Shown here: in pieces, positions 28,633 to 38,653 of the stretch
How the letters are laid out: every line of letters begins with the position of its first letter
Numbering within the stretch: the stretch's first letter is position 1
Source: Acinetobacter cumulans
GTDB taxonomy: Bacteria; Pseudomonadota; Gammaproteobacteria; Pseudomonadales; Moraxellaceae
NCBI RefSeq assembly: GCF_003024525.3
Contig: NZ_CP035934.2
Location: forward strand, 2,728,001 to 2,792,000
Direction of reading: 5' to 3'
DNA length: 64,000 bases
Made by a program: the position numbers and the translations under genes
The notes under the pieces: generated by a model
The model's database searches: none
Seen by the model: only the letters and a program-made list of their open reading frames with translations
What the model was told of the DNA's origin: nothing

Positions 28633-31600
28633 CTATGACTCCGCAACTAAACCGTATTCTTTTGCTTGTTCTAAATCGACAGTGACCAATTTAGACGTTC
28701 CCGGTTCTGGCATGGTCACACCGAGCAAATCAGTTGCCATGGTCATCGCCAGTTTATTATGTGTAATGTAAATGAATTGCACTTGTTCAGAAAGTTCTTT
28801 TACTAAATTACAAAATCTTCCTACATTGGCATCGTCCAAAGGCGCATCAACTTCATCCAATACGCAAAATGGTGCGGGATTCAAACGGAAGATCGCAAAG
28901 ACCAGTGCCAAAGCAGTTAACGCCTTTTCACCACCTGAAAGCAAGGCCAATGAACTGTTGCGCTTACCTGGTGGACGAGCCATCAGCTTCACCCCAGATT
29001 GCCAACCATCTTCTAAACTTAAGCTAGCTTCACCACCATTAAATACTTTTGGAAATAATTCCTGTAATTCAGCATTTACCCGATCAAAGGTATTCATAAA
29101 GAGCTTGCGGGTTTCTTGGTCAATGCTCTTCATGGCCGCTTGTAATTGCTCAACGGTTTTTTCCAAGTCTTCAATTTGATGACTCAGTTCTTCATAGCGT
29201 TTTGAGACTTCTTCATATTCTTCTGAAGCAGCCAAATTCACTGCACCGAGTTTTTCAAATTGCTTTTGTGCTTTTTCCAACTGCTGTTGATGACTGACAA
29301 TATCAATATTTAAGCCAGTCAGCATCTCACTGTTCATTTCTTTTAATTGTTCAGTGTAATGTTGCAGATCTGACTGCGCCGATTGCCATGCTAAACGCTT
29401 TTGTTCGAGCTCTGTTCTGAGCTTTTCATCTTGCTGTTGATGACTATGACGTTGCTCAGTCAATTCACGTTGTTTATTCTGCACATTATTCAGTTCAAGT
29501 TGCCACTCCGTCCAAGTTTTTTGCAGTTTGGCAGTCAATTCAGACTGTTCACTGTATTGCGATTGCAAAGTTGGTAACTCGAGCTGTATTGGATCAACAA
29601 ATTGTTGTGCATGCTCCATCTGCGTATGAATTTGTAAGCGTTGCGCCTTTAAAAATACGCTGTCTTTTTCCAACAATTCAATTTGCTGTGTGGCCTGTAA
29701 TACTTGCCGACGAATCAGCTCTAATTCTTGTTGTGCTTGCTGTGTTGACTGCTGACGCGCGTCTAAATTCTGGTTCAACTCGTCCAGCTGGTATTGCAAT
29801 GTTTTATATTGAGGTAAAGCCTGTTCTAGCTTCATATTCAAGGCATGCAAGTCGATGTCTAAATCATCTTTTTGCATTGCGTCTTCTTCCAGCTGTGCCT
29901 CAACCTGAATCAACTGATCAGACAATTGCTGCTTTTGAACTGCAAAAGCTTGTGCTGTACTTTGTACTTTTACAATGGCAACATCGGCTTGTTGCAATGC
30001 CTGTTGCAGTTGTTTGAGCTCTGTTTGCGCAGCCTGTAATTGTTGCTGTGCGTGTTGAACTTGCGCTAAAGACTGTGGAAGTGCCTCTTCTGCTTGTGTC
30101 AACAATGCGTGTTGCTGTACCAATTGCGCGTCAATTTCTTCCAAACGAATACGATGACTGAGCGCACCTTGGCCTGCTTGACTGTCTTCATCATAGTCCA
30201 AGCCAATCACCCAGTCGGGCCCAACATGATAACCATCCAAACTTAGGATGGACTGACCTGTCGTTAATTGGCTTTGATAGCGCAGTGCTGTGTTTAGGTC
30301 ATCCGCCACCGCCACCTGTTGCCAAAGTGAATAGTGTGGCGTATCAATCCATGTGGCTAAACAAGCCAAATTGTCTAATTGAATCTGCGACAGATCAGCC
30401 GTCGCTTTTAACTGACGTGCATGGCCATCTTGAAAAGCGTCAGTTGCTGTTAAAACCTGCGCATGGAGCCATTTGGCCAAAAACTTTTCAATCAAAGCTG
30501 CATGTGTTTTACCTAAGGCAGACAATTGCAGTGACTGCATCAATTGCACCGTATCCGCTTGCTGTTTAGGCGTAGCTTTGGTGAGCAACTGATTTAAGTT
30601 TTTTTGCTCAGATAACAAAATCTGTATGTCTGACTTTAACTGTTGCACCTGTGCTTTTTGCTGTTGTTGCTGTGTATTGAGCTGTTCTAACTCGTTGCTA
30701 AACACCATCACCTGTTGCTCGGTGAGTTGATATTTCTCACGAATATCTTGCTTATTCTGCTCAAGCTGTTCGAGCTCATCTTGCTGTGCTTGATTTAAAA
30801 TTTGCGATGCTTGATGTTGCAAGGTTGCTTTTTGTTGCTCTAAACGACTGATATTTTTACCTAGTTGTTCTAGCTGTGCCAGCATTTGGAGCTTATTTTG
30901 TTGTTGCTTTTCAACTTGCGTTTTAACTTGCTCAAACTGCTGCTGCACCATACTGTGCTGCGCTTTTAAATCACTCAAGCCTTGTGTTCTTTCTTGCCCC
31001 TGACTTTCTTGCACTGCGAGCTGAGCATTTAAATCATCTTGTTGCTCATGCAAAGTGTCCAATTGCAGTTCTAACAATTGTAGACGTTCTTTAGTTTGTG
31101 CCTTTTGCTGTTCGAGTTGCACCAAGTTGGCAGAGTTTTGTGAGAATAAACTTTGCTTTTGCTCCAAAGTCATTTTCAATTCAGCAGATTTTTTTTCAGC
31201 CTGTTGCCACTCTGTTTGTAAAGGCGTGGACTGCTGAATTAATCGCTGGAACAATTCACTGGTCGAACTTAAATCATGCTCAAGGGTGTTCAATTCAGAA
31301 CGTACCAACTTAAAGTGTTCGCCCAAATCATTCATTTGAACAGTATATTCTTGTTGTAAACGACTGCTTTGCTCACACTGAAAAGACAGTACTTCTATTT
31401 TAATGGTACGAATTTGCTTTTCGAGGGTTTTATATTGCACTGCCGTTTCGGACTGGCGTTGCAATGTTTTGAGCTGTGATTTGAGCTCGGTCGCAATATC
31501 TTCTAAACGCGATAAATTTTGTGTGGTGTGCTCTAAATGCACATTGGTTTCACGACGGCGTGCTTGGTAACGCGAAACGCCTGCTGCCTCTTCCAAAAAC

Positions 31601-32085
31601 ACTCGCATTTCTTCAGGCTTGGCATCGACCATACGGTTAATCATGCCTTGTTCAATAATTGCGTATGAACGTGGCCCTAGACCTGTGCCCAAAAAGATAT
31701 CGGTAATATCTCGACGGCGACATTTGGTTCCATTGAGGAAGTATTCAGATTTACCATCACGGTTTACCTGACGACGCACAGCCAATTCATTATAGGCATT
31801 ATACGCACCACCTAATTTGCCATAGGTATTTTCAAAACGTAACTCAACACTGGCCACACCTACAGGTTTGCGCTTAGCTGTACCTGTAAAGATAACATCT
31901 TGCATGCTACCGCCACGTAACTGGCGCGCGCTCGACTCCCCCATCACCCAACGAATGGCATCAATCACATTGGATTTACCACAACCGTTTGGCCCAACTA
32001 CAGCGGTGCGACTATCTTTAAAATGTAAAGTCGTATTATCGGCAAAAGATTTGAAGCCAGAAAGTTTTAAACTGCTTAAACGCAT
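28633..32085 (-). CDS. smc: chromosome segregation protein SMC
   Basis: The 1150-residue condensin ATPase, partner of ScpA and ScpB (11041-12422). Walker A is GPNGCGKSNV (residues 31-40). Two long coiled coils flank a hinge around residues 515-640. The C-terminal head has the ABC signature LSGGEKALTALAL and Walker B FCVLDEVDAPLDDANV. The coiled coils are very Gln-rich (many QQ and LEQ runs), as in relatives. It starts 10 bp after the GntR gene and appears to be in one transcript with it and zipA. Confidence 0.95.
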   Translation of the reverse strand: MRLSSLKLSGFKSFADNTTLHFKDSRTAVVGPNGCGKSNVIDAIRWVMGESSARQLRGGSMQDVIFTGTAKRKPVGVASVELRFENTYGKLGGAYNAYNELAVRRQVNRDGKSEYFLNGTKCRRRDITDIFLGTGLGPRSYAIIEQGMINRMVDAKPEEMRVFLEEAAGVSRYQARRRETNVHLEHTTQNLSRLEDIATELKSQLKTLQRQSETAVQYKTLEKQIRTIKIEVLSFQCEQSSRLQQEYTVQMNDLGEHFKLVRSELNTLEHDLSSTSELFQRLIQQSTPLQTEWQQAEKKSAELKMTLEQKQSLFSQNSANLVQLEQQKAQTKERLQLLELQLDTLHEQQDDLNAQLAVQESQGQERTQGLSDLKAQHSMVQQQFEQVKTQVEKQQQNKLQMLAQLEQLGKNISRLEQQKATLQHQASQILNQAQQDELEQLEQNKQDIREKYQLTEQQVMVFSNELEQLNTQQQQQKAQVQQLKSDIQILLSEQKNLNQLLTKATPKQQADTVQLMQSLQLSALGKTHAALIEKFLAKWLHAQVLTATDAFQDGHARQLKATADLSQIQLDNLACLATWIDTPHYSLWQQVAVADDLNTALRYQSQLTTGQSILSLDGYHVGPDWVIGLDYDEDSQAGQGALSHRIRLEEIDAQLVQQHALLTQAEEALPQSLAQVQHAQQQLQAAQTELKQLQQALQQADVAIVKVQSTAQAFAVQKQQLSDQLIQVEAQLEEDAMQKDDLDIDLHALNMKLEQALPQYKTLQYQLDELNQNLDARQQSTQQAQQELELIRRQVLQATQQIELLEKDSVFLKAQRLQIHTQMEHAQQFVDPIQLELPTLQSQYSEQSELTAKLQKTWTEWQLELNNVQNKQRELTEQRHSHQQQDEKLRTELEQKRLAWQSAQSDLQHYTEQLKEMNSEMLTGLNIDIVSHQQQLEKAQKQFEKLGAVNLAASEEYEEVSKRYEELSHQIEDLEKTVEQLQAAMKSIDQETRKLFMNTFDRVNAELQELFPKVFNGGEASLSLEDGWQSGVKLMARPPGKRNSSLALLSGGEKALTALALVFAIFRLNPAPFCVLDEVDAPLDDANVGRFCNLVKELSEQVQFIYITHNKLAMTMATDLLGVTMPEPGTSKLVTVDLEQAKEYGLVAES

Positions 32086-32095
32086 AATGTCCTGA

Positions 32096-32791
32096 TTAAC
32101 GCCGTGAACGTCTAGCCCACGCGAGTTCGATTTGTTTCATCCGTGTCAGTGATTCCAACACAAGGTTCCGTAAGTGTCGACAAAAATCTTCCATAAATAA
32201 AGTGGCTTGTTGTGCCTTTCGAATCAAAATTGCATCCGAAACCATCTTAAACAGCTCAAAAGATTCTTGTAGTTCTCTGCGAGAAATATTCAGGGTTAAA
32301 AAATAGCTCCGTCGCAATGATGGGAGCAGTTCCTGATAATAACGCATCAGATATGCATTCCCGACCATTTCATGCTGGCGTGCCATTGCCTGAAAGATCA
32401 GATCATAAAACTTTTCTGCATTGCCTTGTCGAGTTTCAATGCTCAATTGCTCTAATAATAGCTGAATGCGCTCTGCTTCGTAACTCCGCCATGTTTCAGA
32501 AACACGTTGAACAATCTGCCCGAGCAGGAGTGAAGCCATATCAAATAACGCCCGCACCTGTAAGGCCGACATTTCTGACACAATCGCACCGCGTCTGGGA
32601 AAAATTTCAATCAGCTGCGTACGTTCTAAAATAAGCAAAGCTTCGCGTACAGAGCCACGGCTCACATCAAGTTCTGCAGAGATGCGTAATTCTTGGATCC
32701 GCTCTCCTTCTACCAACTCACCGCGAATGATCTGCTCACTGATATGCTTGGCAATTTGCTCCGACAAGCTCTCCGCTTCTTGTTGCTGCAT
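32096..32791 (-). CDS. GntR family transcriptional regulator
   Basis: A 231-residue repressor-type protein. The winged helix-turn-helix occupies about residues 8-75 (IQELRISAELDVSRGSVREALLILE). The C-terminal all-helical domain is FCD/FadR-like in pattern but lacks clear metal-binding histidines, so the ligand cannot be predicted. It is directly upstream of smc (10 bp), an arrangement seen in related genera; whether it controls smc is unknown. AGGA precedes the ATG. Confidence 0.85.
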   Translation of the reverse strand: MQQQEAESLSEQIAKHISEQIIRGELVEGERIQELRISAELDVSRGSVREALLILERTQLIEIFPRRGAIVSEMSALQVRALFDMASLLLGQIVQRVSETWRSYEAERIQLLLEQLSIETRQGNAEKFYDLIFQAMARQHEMVGNAYLMRYYQELLPSLRRSYFLTLNISRRELQESFELFKMVSDAILIRKAQQATLFMEDFCRHLRNLVLESLTRMKQIELAWARRSRR

Positions 32792-32974
32792 ACTATTCCT
32801 ATCTTGTTTTTATTGATGCATGAGATGCGATTTTTTATTGCAATCTGGTCTGATTTAACTGCTTTTTACACGACATTACCATAACATTGTAGGACAATAT
32901 TTTGTCTATACAGTCAATTGCAGTCTATAACGCCATCCTTGGCGCTTTCAAGCCACTTTGTCTTAGGATTCAGC

Positions 32975-33781
32975 TTAAAAATGTAAAATTCCCTGGCAAA
33001 TAAAATAAATGCCTACTGTACTGAGCAGGCTTGCAAAACATTTTTTTAACATGGCTGGAGACAAGCGATGTGCGACTTTTGCCCCGAGCTTTGCGGTCAT
33101 AAAACTCATCACACTAATGCCAATAAAGGCATAAATATGCACATAGCCAATGGTATGTGGTAAATCTACTTGGGCTTGCTGACCAAACCACATAAACCCG
33201 AGCGCACCTGCAATTGCAATCGGCAAGCCACAAGCGGCAGACGTCGCTACAGCTTTTTGCATCACCACGCCACAACGGTTCAAATACGGCACCGTTAAGC
33301 TACCACCACCAATACCAAAGATTGCAGAAGCAATACCAATCCCGCCACCTGCAAGCATTTGCATAGGCGTAGACGGTAAATGTTGCGCTGGGTCAATTTT
33401 GGCATGTGCACCACGAAACATTTTAAAAGCTACCCAAAGCGCGAAGCCACCAATGAACAATTGCAGGCCTTGACCCGATAAATAATGCGCAATACCCGCC
33501 CCCAAAAATGAGCCCAACACCAAACCTGGAGCCAAATTGGCAAATACCTTCCATAACACGGCACCCTTTTTATGATGTGCAGACACCGAGCTCATAGAGG
33601 TGACAATGATTGTGGCTAAAGATGTACCGACAGCCATGTGCATTAAAACGGCTGGATCGTAGTTCATTTGACTAAAAACTATGTACAAAATAGGCACAAT
33701 AATTAAACCGCCACCCACACCAAAAAGCCCTGCAGCAAAACCAGCGATTGCACCAATCAGCAAATATATGATTAACTCCAT
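32975..33781 (-). CDS. TauE/SafE family membrane permease
   Basis: A 268-residue inner-membrane protein with about eight hydrophobic helices. Two Gly-rich repeats mark the family: AGFAAGLFGVGGGLIIVPIL in the first half and GIASAIFGIGGGSLTVPYL in the second. Members export sulfite, sulfoacetate or related organosulfur anions, or are uncharacterised; no sulfur genes are adjacent. A GTG two codons earlier is an alternative start. It is divergent from birA, with 29 bp between start codons. Confidence 0.85.
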   Translation of the reverse strand: MELIIYLLIGAIAGFAAGLFGVGGGLIIVPILYIVFSQMNYDPAVLMHMAVGTSLATIIVTSMSSVSAHHKKGAVLWKVFANLAPGLVLGSFLGAGIAHYLSGQGLQLFIGGFALWVAFKMFRGAHAKIDPAQHLPSTPMQMLAGGGIGIASAIFGIGGGSLTVPYLNRCGVVMQKAVATSAACGLPIAIAGALGFMWFGQQAQVDLPHTIGYVHIYAFIGISVMSFMTAKLGAKVAHRLSPAMLKKCFASLLSTVGIYFICQGILHF

Positions 33782-33810
33782 GAACACTATTCCACATTTC
33801 TCAGATTCAA

Positions 33811-34566
33811 ATGGATTTAGAGACGCGACAACTGCAACACATATTGACTGAAGCCAATCAACTGCCAGAAGTCTTATTACTCAAACCCGTGACAACATCA
33901 ACCAATGATGATGTACGCGAAATTGCCCTCAAAGGCATTCAGCAAGTCTTGGTGACCAGTATTCGGCAAACCCAAGGTCGAGGCCAACGTCAAAACCAAT
34001 GGGTTTCACCTGAAGGAAATATCTATTTAAGCACATTGCTCAATACGCAAACACCTATTGATGGACGTTTGGCTTTGGAAATTGCCTTAAATATCCTACA
34101 AATGCCGAGCCTCGAGCATCTGAATTTACAGATAAAATGGCCCAATGACCTATATAGCACGCAAGGTAAATGGGGCGGCATTTTGGTTGAACCTCTCAAT
34201 GCACATCAAGCTGTGGTCGGTGTTGGCCTGAATGTTCTACCTCTACCCAAACAAGGCATTGATCAAGCCACCAGTTCACTCACCGAATTAGGCCTAAGCG
34301 AATTTAACCGCATCCAACTCACAGCAGAATTATATCTGGCAATTCAGCAAGCTGGTGAATGGTTCAGTCATGGTTGTACCAATTTGGCAGCCCGCTTTAA
34401 TCATTATGCGGCTTTCAAAAATCAAATGGTTGAATTTGAACACCTACAAGGCCTAACTACTGGTACTTTTTTGGGTATTCGAAATGATGGTGCCATCGAA
34501 ATCCAACAGCAAGGCGAAGTACAGCACTTTTTCCAAGGCCGTTTGCGCTTAAAGTCTAAAGCCTAA
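33811..34566 (+). CDS. birA: biotin--[acetyl-CoA-carboxylase] ligase, catalytic-only form
   Basis: Attaches biotin to the carboxyl carrier protein. At 251 residues it has only the catalytic and SH3-like C-terminal domains. Motifs: TQGRGQRQNQWVSPEGNIY (biotinyl-AMP loop), KWPNDLY and KWGGILVE, and VVGVGLNV. The N-terminal winged helix that lets E. coli BirA repress bio genes is missing, so biotin regulation at 14099-18819 must be independent of this protein. It is followed directly by coaX. Confidence 0.9.
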   Translation: MDLETRQLQHILTEANQLPEVLLLKPVTTSTNDDVREIALKGIQQVLVTSIRQTQGRGQRQNQWVSPEGNIYLSTLLNTQTPIDGRLALEIALNILQMPSLEHLNLQIKWPNDLYSTQGKWGGILVEPLNAHQAVVGVGLNVLPLPKQGIDQATSSLTELGLSEFNRIQLTAELYLAIQQAGEWFSHGCTNLAARFNHYAAFKNQMVEFEHLQGLTTGTFLGIRNDGAIEIQQQGEVQHFFQGRLRLKSKA

Positions 34567-34578
34567 GAGATGTCAAAT

Positions 34579-35313
34579 ATGAAAAGTTTATGGCTCGACA
34601 TTGGTAACACACGCCTAAAATACTGGATCACGCAGAATGATCAAATTATAGAGCATGCAGCAGAGCTCCACCTGCAATCACCAGCAGAGCTCTTACTGGG
34701 CTTGATTCAACATTTTAAAAACTTAAACTTGCAACAAGTCGGTATTTCCTCGGTACAGGACAAAAAAAATAATGACCGTATTCAAAAAATTCTGAAGTTT
34801 TTAAATGTGCCCGTAACCTTTGCCAAGGTACATGCGGAATTTCAGGGCTTACGCTGTGCTTATGAAGACACCAGCAAATTAGGCATCGACCGCTGGTTGC
34901 AAATGCTGGCCGTGATTGACAACCCAGAACAACAGTATTGTGTTATTAGTTGTGGTACTGCGCTCACCATTGATTTATCTCAGGGTTATCAACACTTAGG
35001 TGGCTACATTTTACCGAATCTGTATTTACAACGTGATTCACTGATTCAAAATACCAAAGGGATTAAGATTCCAGATGCCTCTTTTGATGAACTTTCCCCA
35101 GGTAAAAACACCATTGATGCTGTTCATCATGGCATTTTACTTAGCCTACTCAGCACCATTGAAAAAGTCTTAGAAAAATATCCAAGCCAGCTCATTTTAA
35201 CGGGTGGCGATGCAGCATTATTTGCCAAATATCTAAGCCCCTATGCCCCACGTATTGAAAATGATTTGCTCCTGAAAGGCCTGCAACACTATTTGCAACA
35301 CAGCACACCGTAA
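34579..35313 (+). CDS. coaX: type III pantothenate kinase
   Basis: First step of coenzyme A synthesis. The ASKHA-fold motifs are [13 protein letters not shown] at the N-terminus, [10 protein letters not shown] in the middle and [12 protein letters not shown]. The length of 244 residues is normal. ATG at 34570 is also in frame, but the AAGAG site is properly spaced only for 34579. The birA-coaX pair is conserved in gammaproteobacteria; it is 12 bp after birA. Confidence 0.9.
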   Translation: MKSLWLDIGNTRLKYWITQNDQIIEHAAELHLQSPAELLLGLIQHFKNLNLQQVGISSVQDKKNNDRIQKILKFLNVPVTFAKVHAEFQGLRCAYEDTSKLGIDRWLQMLAVIDNPEQQYCVISCGTALTIDLSQGYQHLGGYILPNLYLQRDSLIQNTKGIKIPDASFDELSPGKNTIDAVHHGILLSLLSTIEKVLEKYPSQLILTGGDAALFAKYLSPYAPRIENDLLLKGLQHYLQHSTP

Positions 35314-35333
35314 AACAACTCACTGATCAAAAT

Positions 35334-35370
35334 AAAAGGCGAACAGAAAATAGTTTTCTGTTCGCCTTTT
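35334..35370 (+). terminator. terminator after coaX
   Basis: AAAAGGCGAACAGAAAA / TTTTCTGTTCGCCTTTT, a long perfect stem 20 bp past the coaX stop codon; symmetric, so probably also serves the converging hydrolase gene. Confidence 0.9.
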
Positions 35371-35415
35371 ATGTTCAGAGCCATAAAGAAAATACAAAGC
35401 AAAACATGGAAAACC

Positions 35416-35997
35416 TTAAGCTAATAAGGGTTGCAGTGTTTCCCACAATTGCTCGAACTTGATATAGCCATCTTGTGCCATAAAGTGTCCTGCATTTTTG
35501 ACTTCAATATTCTGAGCTTGAATTAAATTCGACAGTTGTAAGGTTAAAGGCGGTGGCACATAAGGATCATTACTTGAAAGTAAACATACCGATAAAGGCA
35601 TGCCTTTAACCAGCACCAACCGATTCAGTTTGGCTTTTTGAATAAAATCGTTTAGTTCAGGAATAGCCTTTAAAGGTGACATAAAACCTGCCACAAAAAT
35701 ACCGGCTTTAATCTTGGATTTATGCACTTCAAAATAAGTACTTAAATAATGTAACGTCGTTAAGCACCCAAGGCTATGTGCCACAATAATCGTATTTTCA
35801 TCTAGCCGCGACATCTGTAAGGACAAAAATTTTTGCCAATACTCAAAATTGGGCTGTTCAGATTCTGCCAACACAACACGTTTTGAGATATGACCTGCGT
35901 CATTCAAGCGCTTACTCAACCAAGGAAACCAATGATCATTGGGTGAGGCTTGGTAGCCATGCACAATATAAATATTTTTTTTGGTTGTTTTAATCAT
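35416..35997 (-). CDS. RBBP9/YdeN family serine hydrolase
   Basis: A 193-residue small alpha/beta hydrolase. The opening IYIVHGYQASPNDHWFPWL, the nucleophile elbow VAHSLGCLTTLHYL, the aspartate in SSNDPYVPP and the histidine in NAGHFMAQDG make a complete triad and fit the RBBP9/YdeN family. The natural substrate is unknown. There is no signal peptide. It is a single gene convergent with coaX. Confidence 0.83.
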   Translation of the reverse strand: MIKTTKKNIYIVHGYQASPNDHWFPWLSKRLNDAGHISKRVVLAESEQPNFEYWQKFLSLQMSRLDENTIIVAHSLGCLTTLHYLSTYFEVHKSKIKAGIFVAGFMSPLKAIPELNDFIQKAKLNRLVLVKGMPLSVCLLSSNDPYVPPPLTLQLSNLIQAQNIEVKNAGHFMAQDGYIKFEQLWETLQPLLA

Positions 35998-36159
35998 CGC
36001 TTTTAATTCTTATGTTGAATGAATGATCATCCTGAATATTTCAGACTTTTGTTTATTTCTTAAACACCATTGTGGCGTGATTCCAATCACTTTGACAAGT
36101 GTAAACACGCCATTTAGCACAATTATTTTTCAGATCAATAGCATTAAAAAAATCATAAA

Positions 36160-36186
36160 AAAAAGGCGCATAAAGCGCCTTTTTAA
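36160..36186 (-). terminator. terminator after ffh
   Basis: AAAAGGCGC-ATAAA-GCGCCTTTT flanked by A and T runs, 11 bp after the ffh stop codon. Confidence 0.88.
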
Positions 36187-36196
36187 AATTCCAAAT

Positions 36197-37600
36197 TTAT
36201 TTTGGATCTTTATTACCAAAGAGTGGACCCATACCGCCGCCACCAAATTGTTTTTGCATACCGCTCAATGATTTCAACATTTTTGCCATACCCGATGGAT
36301 TAGCAAATTTCTTCATCATTTTCGCCATCTGTGCATGTTGTTTAATAAGCTTATTCACTTCAACAACATCCATACCACAACCTGCTGCAATACGCTTTTT
36401 ACGGCTTGGATTCATCAAGTCAGGATTACGGCGCTCTTTAATCGTCATCGATTGAATAATCGATTCCATTTTTTTCACTTGCTTTTCTGGGTTTGCTTGC
36501 GCAATTGCATCTTGAATACCAGCATTACTCATGCCTGGTAATTTATCCAAGAAGCCCATCATGCCGCCCATTTTATTCATTTGCTCAAACTGCATCAGCA
36601 TATCTTCAAAGTTGAAGCTACCGCCCTTTTGCAATTTTTTCGCCATTTTTTCGGCTTTTTCTTTGTCGATTTTACGTTCAACTTCTTCGACCAAAGAAAG
36701 TACGTCACCCATGCCCAAAATACGCTGTGCGATACGTTCAGGATGGAATGGCTCTAAGGCATCAAGTTTTTCACCCATGCCCAAGAATTTAATTGGCTTA
36801 CCCGTAATTGCACGAACTGAAAGTGCTGCACCACCGCGCGCATCACCGTCAGTTTTGGTTAAGATCACACCTGTTAAAGGCAAAGCATCATTAAAAGCTT
36901 TGGCCGTGTTGGCAGCATCTTGACCCGTCATTGCATCGACAACGAATAAAGTTTCAGTTGGCTTAATGGCCGCATGAAGCTCTTTAATTTCGTCCATCAT
37001 TTCGTTATCTACATGAAGACGACCTGCTGTATCGACAATTAATACATCCGCAAATTGAATTTTCGCTTGTTCAATGGCACGGTTGGCAATAGTAATCGGT
37101 TTTTCGTCTGCGCTCGATTCGAAGAAAATCGCGCCAACTTCGCCTGCAACAGTCTGAAGCTGTTTAATCGCAGCTGGACGGTAAACGTCGGCAGACACCA
37201 TCGCAACTTTTTTCTTTTGGCGTTCTTGTAAAAAGCGCGCTAATTTTGCAGCCGTTGTAGTTTTACCCGCACCTTGTAAACCTGCAAGCAGGACAACAAC
37301 TGGAGGCTTAGCTGCAAGGTCAAGGCTTTCATTCGCCTCGCCCATCATTTTTGTTAATTCGTCATGTACGATTTTGACGAAAGCTTGGCCTGGCGATAAC
37401 TGAGTCATCACTTCTTGGCCCAATGCTTCTTCCTTAACTTTCGCGATAAACTCACGAGTTACAGGTAACGCCACATCGGCTTCAAGAAGTGCCATACGCA
37501 CTTCACGTAACGTATCTTTAATATTGTCTTCGGTTAGCTGCCCAGAGCCAGTAACATTTCTTAAACTCTGCGTGAGTCGTTCTGTTAAGGTATCAAACAT
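36197..37600 (-). CDS. ffh: signal recognition particle protein Ffh
   Basis: The SRP GTPase that delivers nascent membrane proteins to FtsY. At 467 residues the domains are in order: N domain (1-90), G domain with LAGLQGAGKTTTAAKLA (about 105-121), VDTAGRLHVD and TKTDGDARGGAALS, then the methionine-rich M domain with FEQMNKMGGMMGFLDKLPGM and the RNA-binding RKKRIAAGCG segment. The C-terminal tail is Gly/Met-rich. It is a single gene divergent from the CcsA-like gene. Confidence 0.96.
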   Translation of the reverse strand: MFDTLTERLTQSLRNVTGSGQLTEDNIKDTLREVRMALLEADVALPVTREFIAKVKEEALGQEVMTQLSPGQAFVKIVHDELTKMMGEANESLDLAAKPPVVVLLAGLQGAGKTTTAAKLARFLQERQKKKVAMVSADVYRPAAIKQLQTVAGEVGAIFFESSADEKPITIANRAIEQAKIQFADVLIVDTAGRLHVDNEMMDEIKELHAAIKPTETLFVVDAMTGQDAANTAKAFNDALPLTGVILTKTDGDARGGAALSVRAITGKPIKFLGMGEKLDALEPFHPERIAQRILGMGDVLSLVEEVERKIDKEKAEKMAKKLQKGGSFNFEDMLMQFEQMNKMGGMMGFLDKLPGMSNAGIQDAIAQANPEKQVKKMESIIQSMTIKERRNPDLMNPSRKKRIAAGCGMDVVEVNKLIKQHAQMAKMMKKFANPSGMAKMLKSLSGMQKQFGGGGMGPLFGNKDPK

Positions 37601-37738
37601 TGCAAATTCCGCTTAAAATAGCCATGAGCAAAAAATTGTTTCTTAAAATAGAAAATTTATGCATAGAATGCTATAGGATACTTTAGTTCTTGCAGAATTT
37701 ATATAAATGAATATTAATCATCCTGAAAAAGGTTTGAC

Positions 37739-38548
37739 ATGATCAGTCTCCCCTTGGTTTATACGATCTTAGCATTAATCGCCTATACCACCTCTTTTTG
37801 GTATTTGTTCATACACTTAATGTCTAAACGTAGCCCAAACCATTGGTTTATTGGCCTTATTTTAGGTTTAGGTCTTCTTTTACATGCAGGTGTTCTATTC
37901 AATGACATGCTGACCCCGGCTGGTATTAACTATAATGTTTTCAACATTTTGTCTTTTACCTCTGGGTTAATGTTACTACTGAGTCTTTTATTTAGTACCT
38001 ACCGCCCAGTTCTTGCGCTCAGCCTCATTGGAATACCTGTAGCAGCAACAGGACTTATTTTCGGTTTTGCCTTTAGTAAACATGATCTGCTCATTAATCA
38101 AAACTCCCTAGGCTTAGACATTCATATCATTTTGTCACTTTCAGCCTATGCAATTTTATTAATGGCAACTATTCATGCCGTATTGCTTTGGTTTCAAGAC
38201 CGCGAACTCAAAAACAAACAAAAACGCCGTGTATGGGTCAGTCTATTACCGTCATTTCAAGCCATGGAATCTCTGCTTTTTGACATGCTTATTGCTGGCT
38301 TTATATTGCTAACCCTCGCTCTTGGTTTTGGCTTTTTTACGATTGATAATTTCTTTGGCCAGCATCTTGCCCATAAAACTGCCTTTAGTATCGTTTCATG
38401 GTTTGTCTATGGTTCACTTTTAATTGGCCATTATCAATTTGGCTGGCGTGGACAAAAAGCCATTCGCTTTACAATCATCGGCTTTTTTCTACTTGCTATC
38501 GGCTTCATTGGATCTAAAATCGTTTTAGAAATGATTTTAGGCCGTTAA
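37739..38548 (+). CDS. cytochrome c assembly-type inner membrane protein (YpjD-like)
   Basis: A 269-residue protein with eight predicted membrane helices, of the CcsA/YpjD family (HemX-like). Segments LGLDIHIILSLSAYAILLMATIHAVLLW and HKTAFSIVSWFVYGSLLIGHYQFGWRG contain the conserved histidines that bind or pass haem in relatives. Its place divergent from ffh is conserved in gammaproteobacteria. The role of YpjD itself is not established; it is not the main c-type cytochrome ligase. Confidence 0.82.
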   Translation: MISLPLVYTILALIAYTTSFWYLFIHLMSKRSPNHWFIGLILGLGLLLHAGVLFNDMLTPAGINYNVFNILSFTSGLMLLLSLLFSTYRPVLALSLIGIPVAATGLIFGFAFSKHDLLINQNSLGLDIHIILSLSAYAILLMATIHAVLLWFQDRELKNKQKRRVWVSLLPSFQAMESLLFDMLIAGFILLTLALGFGFFTIDNFFGQHLAHKTAFSIVSWFVYGSLLIGHYQFGWRGQKAIRFTIIGFFLLAIGFIGSKIVLEMILGR

Positions 38549-38620
38549 TGCGTTACAAACTGTAAAAGATAATTTTCCAGTATTTTAATTGCTGATCTGA
38601 GTCTATATTTAATCTATTTA

Positions 38621-38653
38621 AAAAAGAGTATATGCAAATATGCTCTTTTTTTT
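38621..38653 (+). terminator. terminator after the YpjD-like gene
   Basis: AAAAAGAG-TATATGCAAATATG-CTCTTTTT with an extended T run, 72 bp past the stop codon. Confidence 0.75.
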
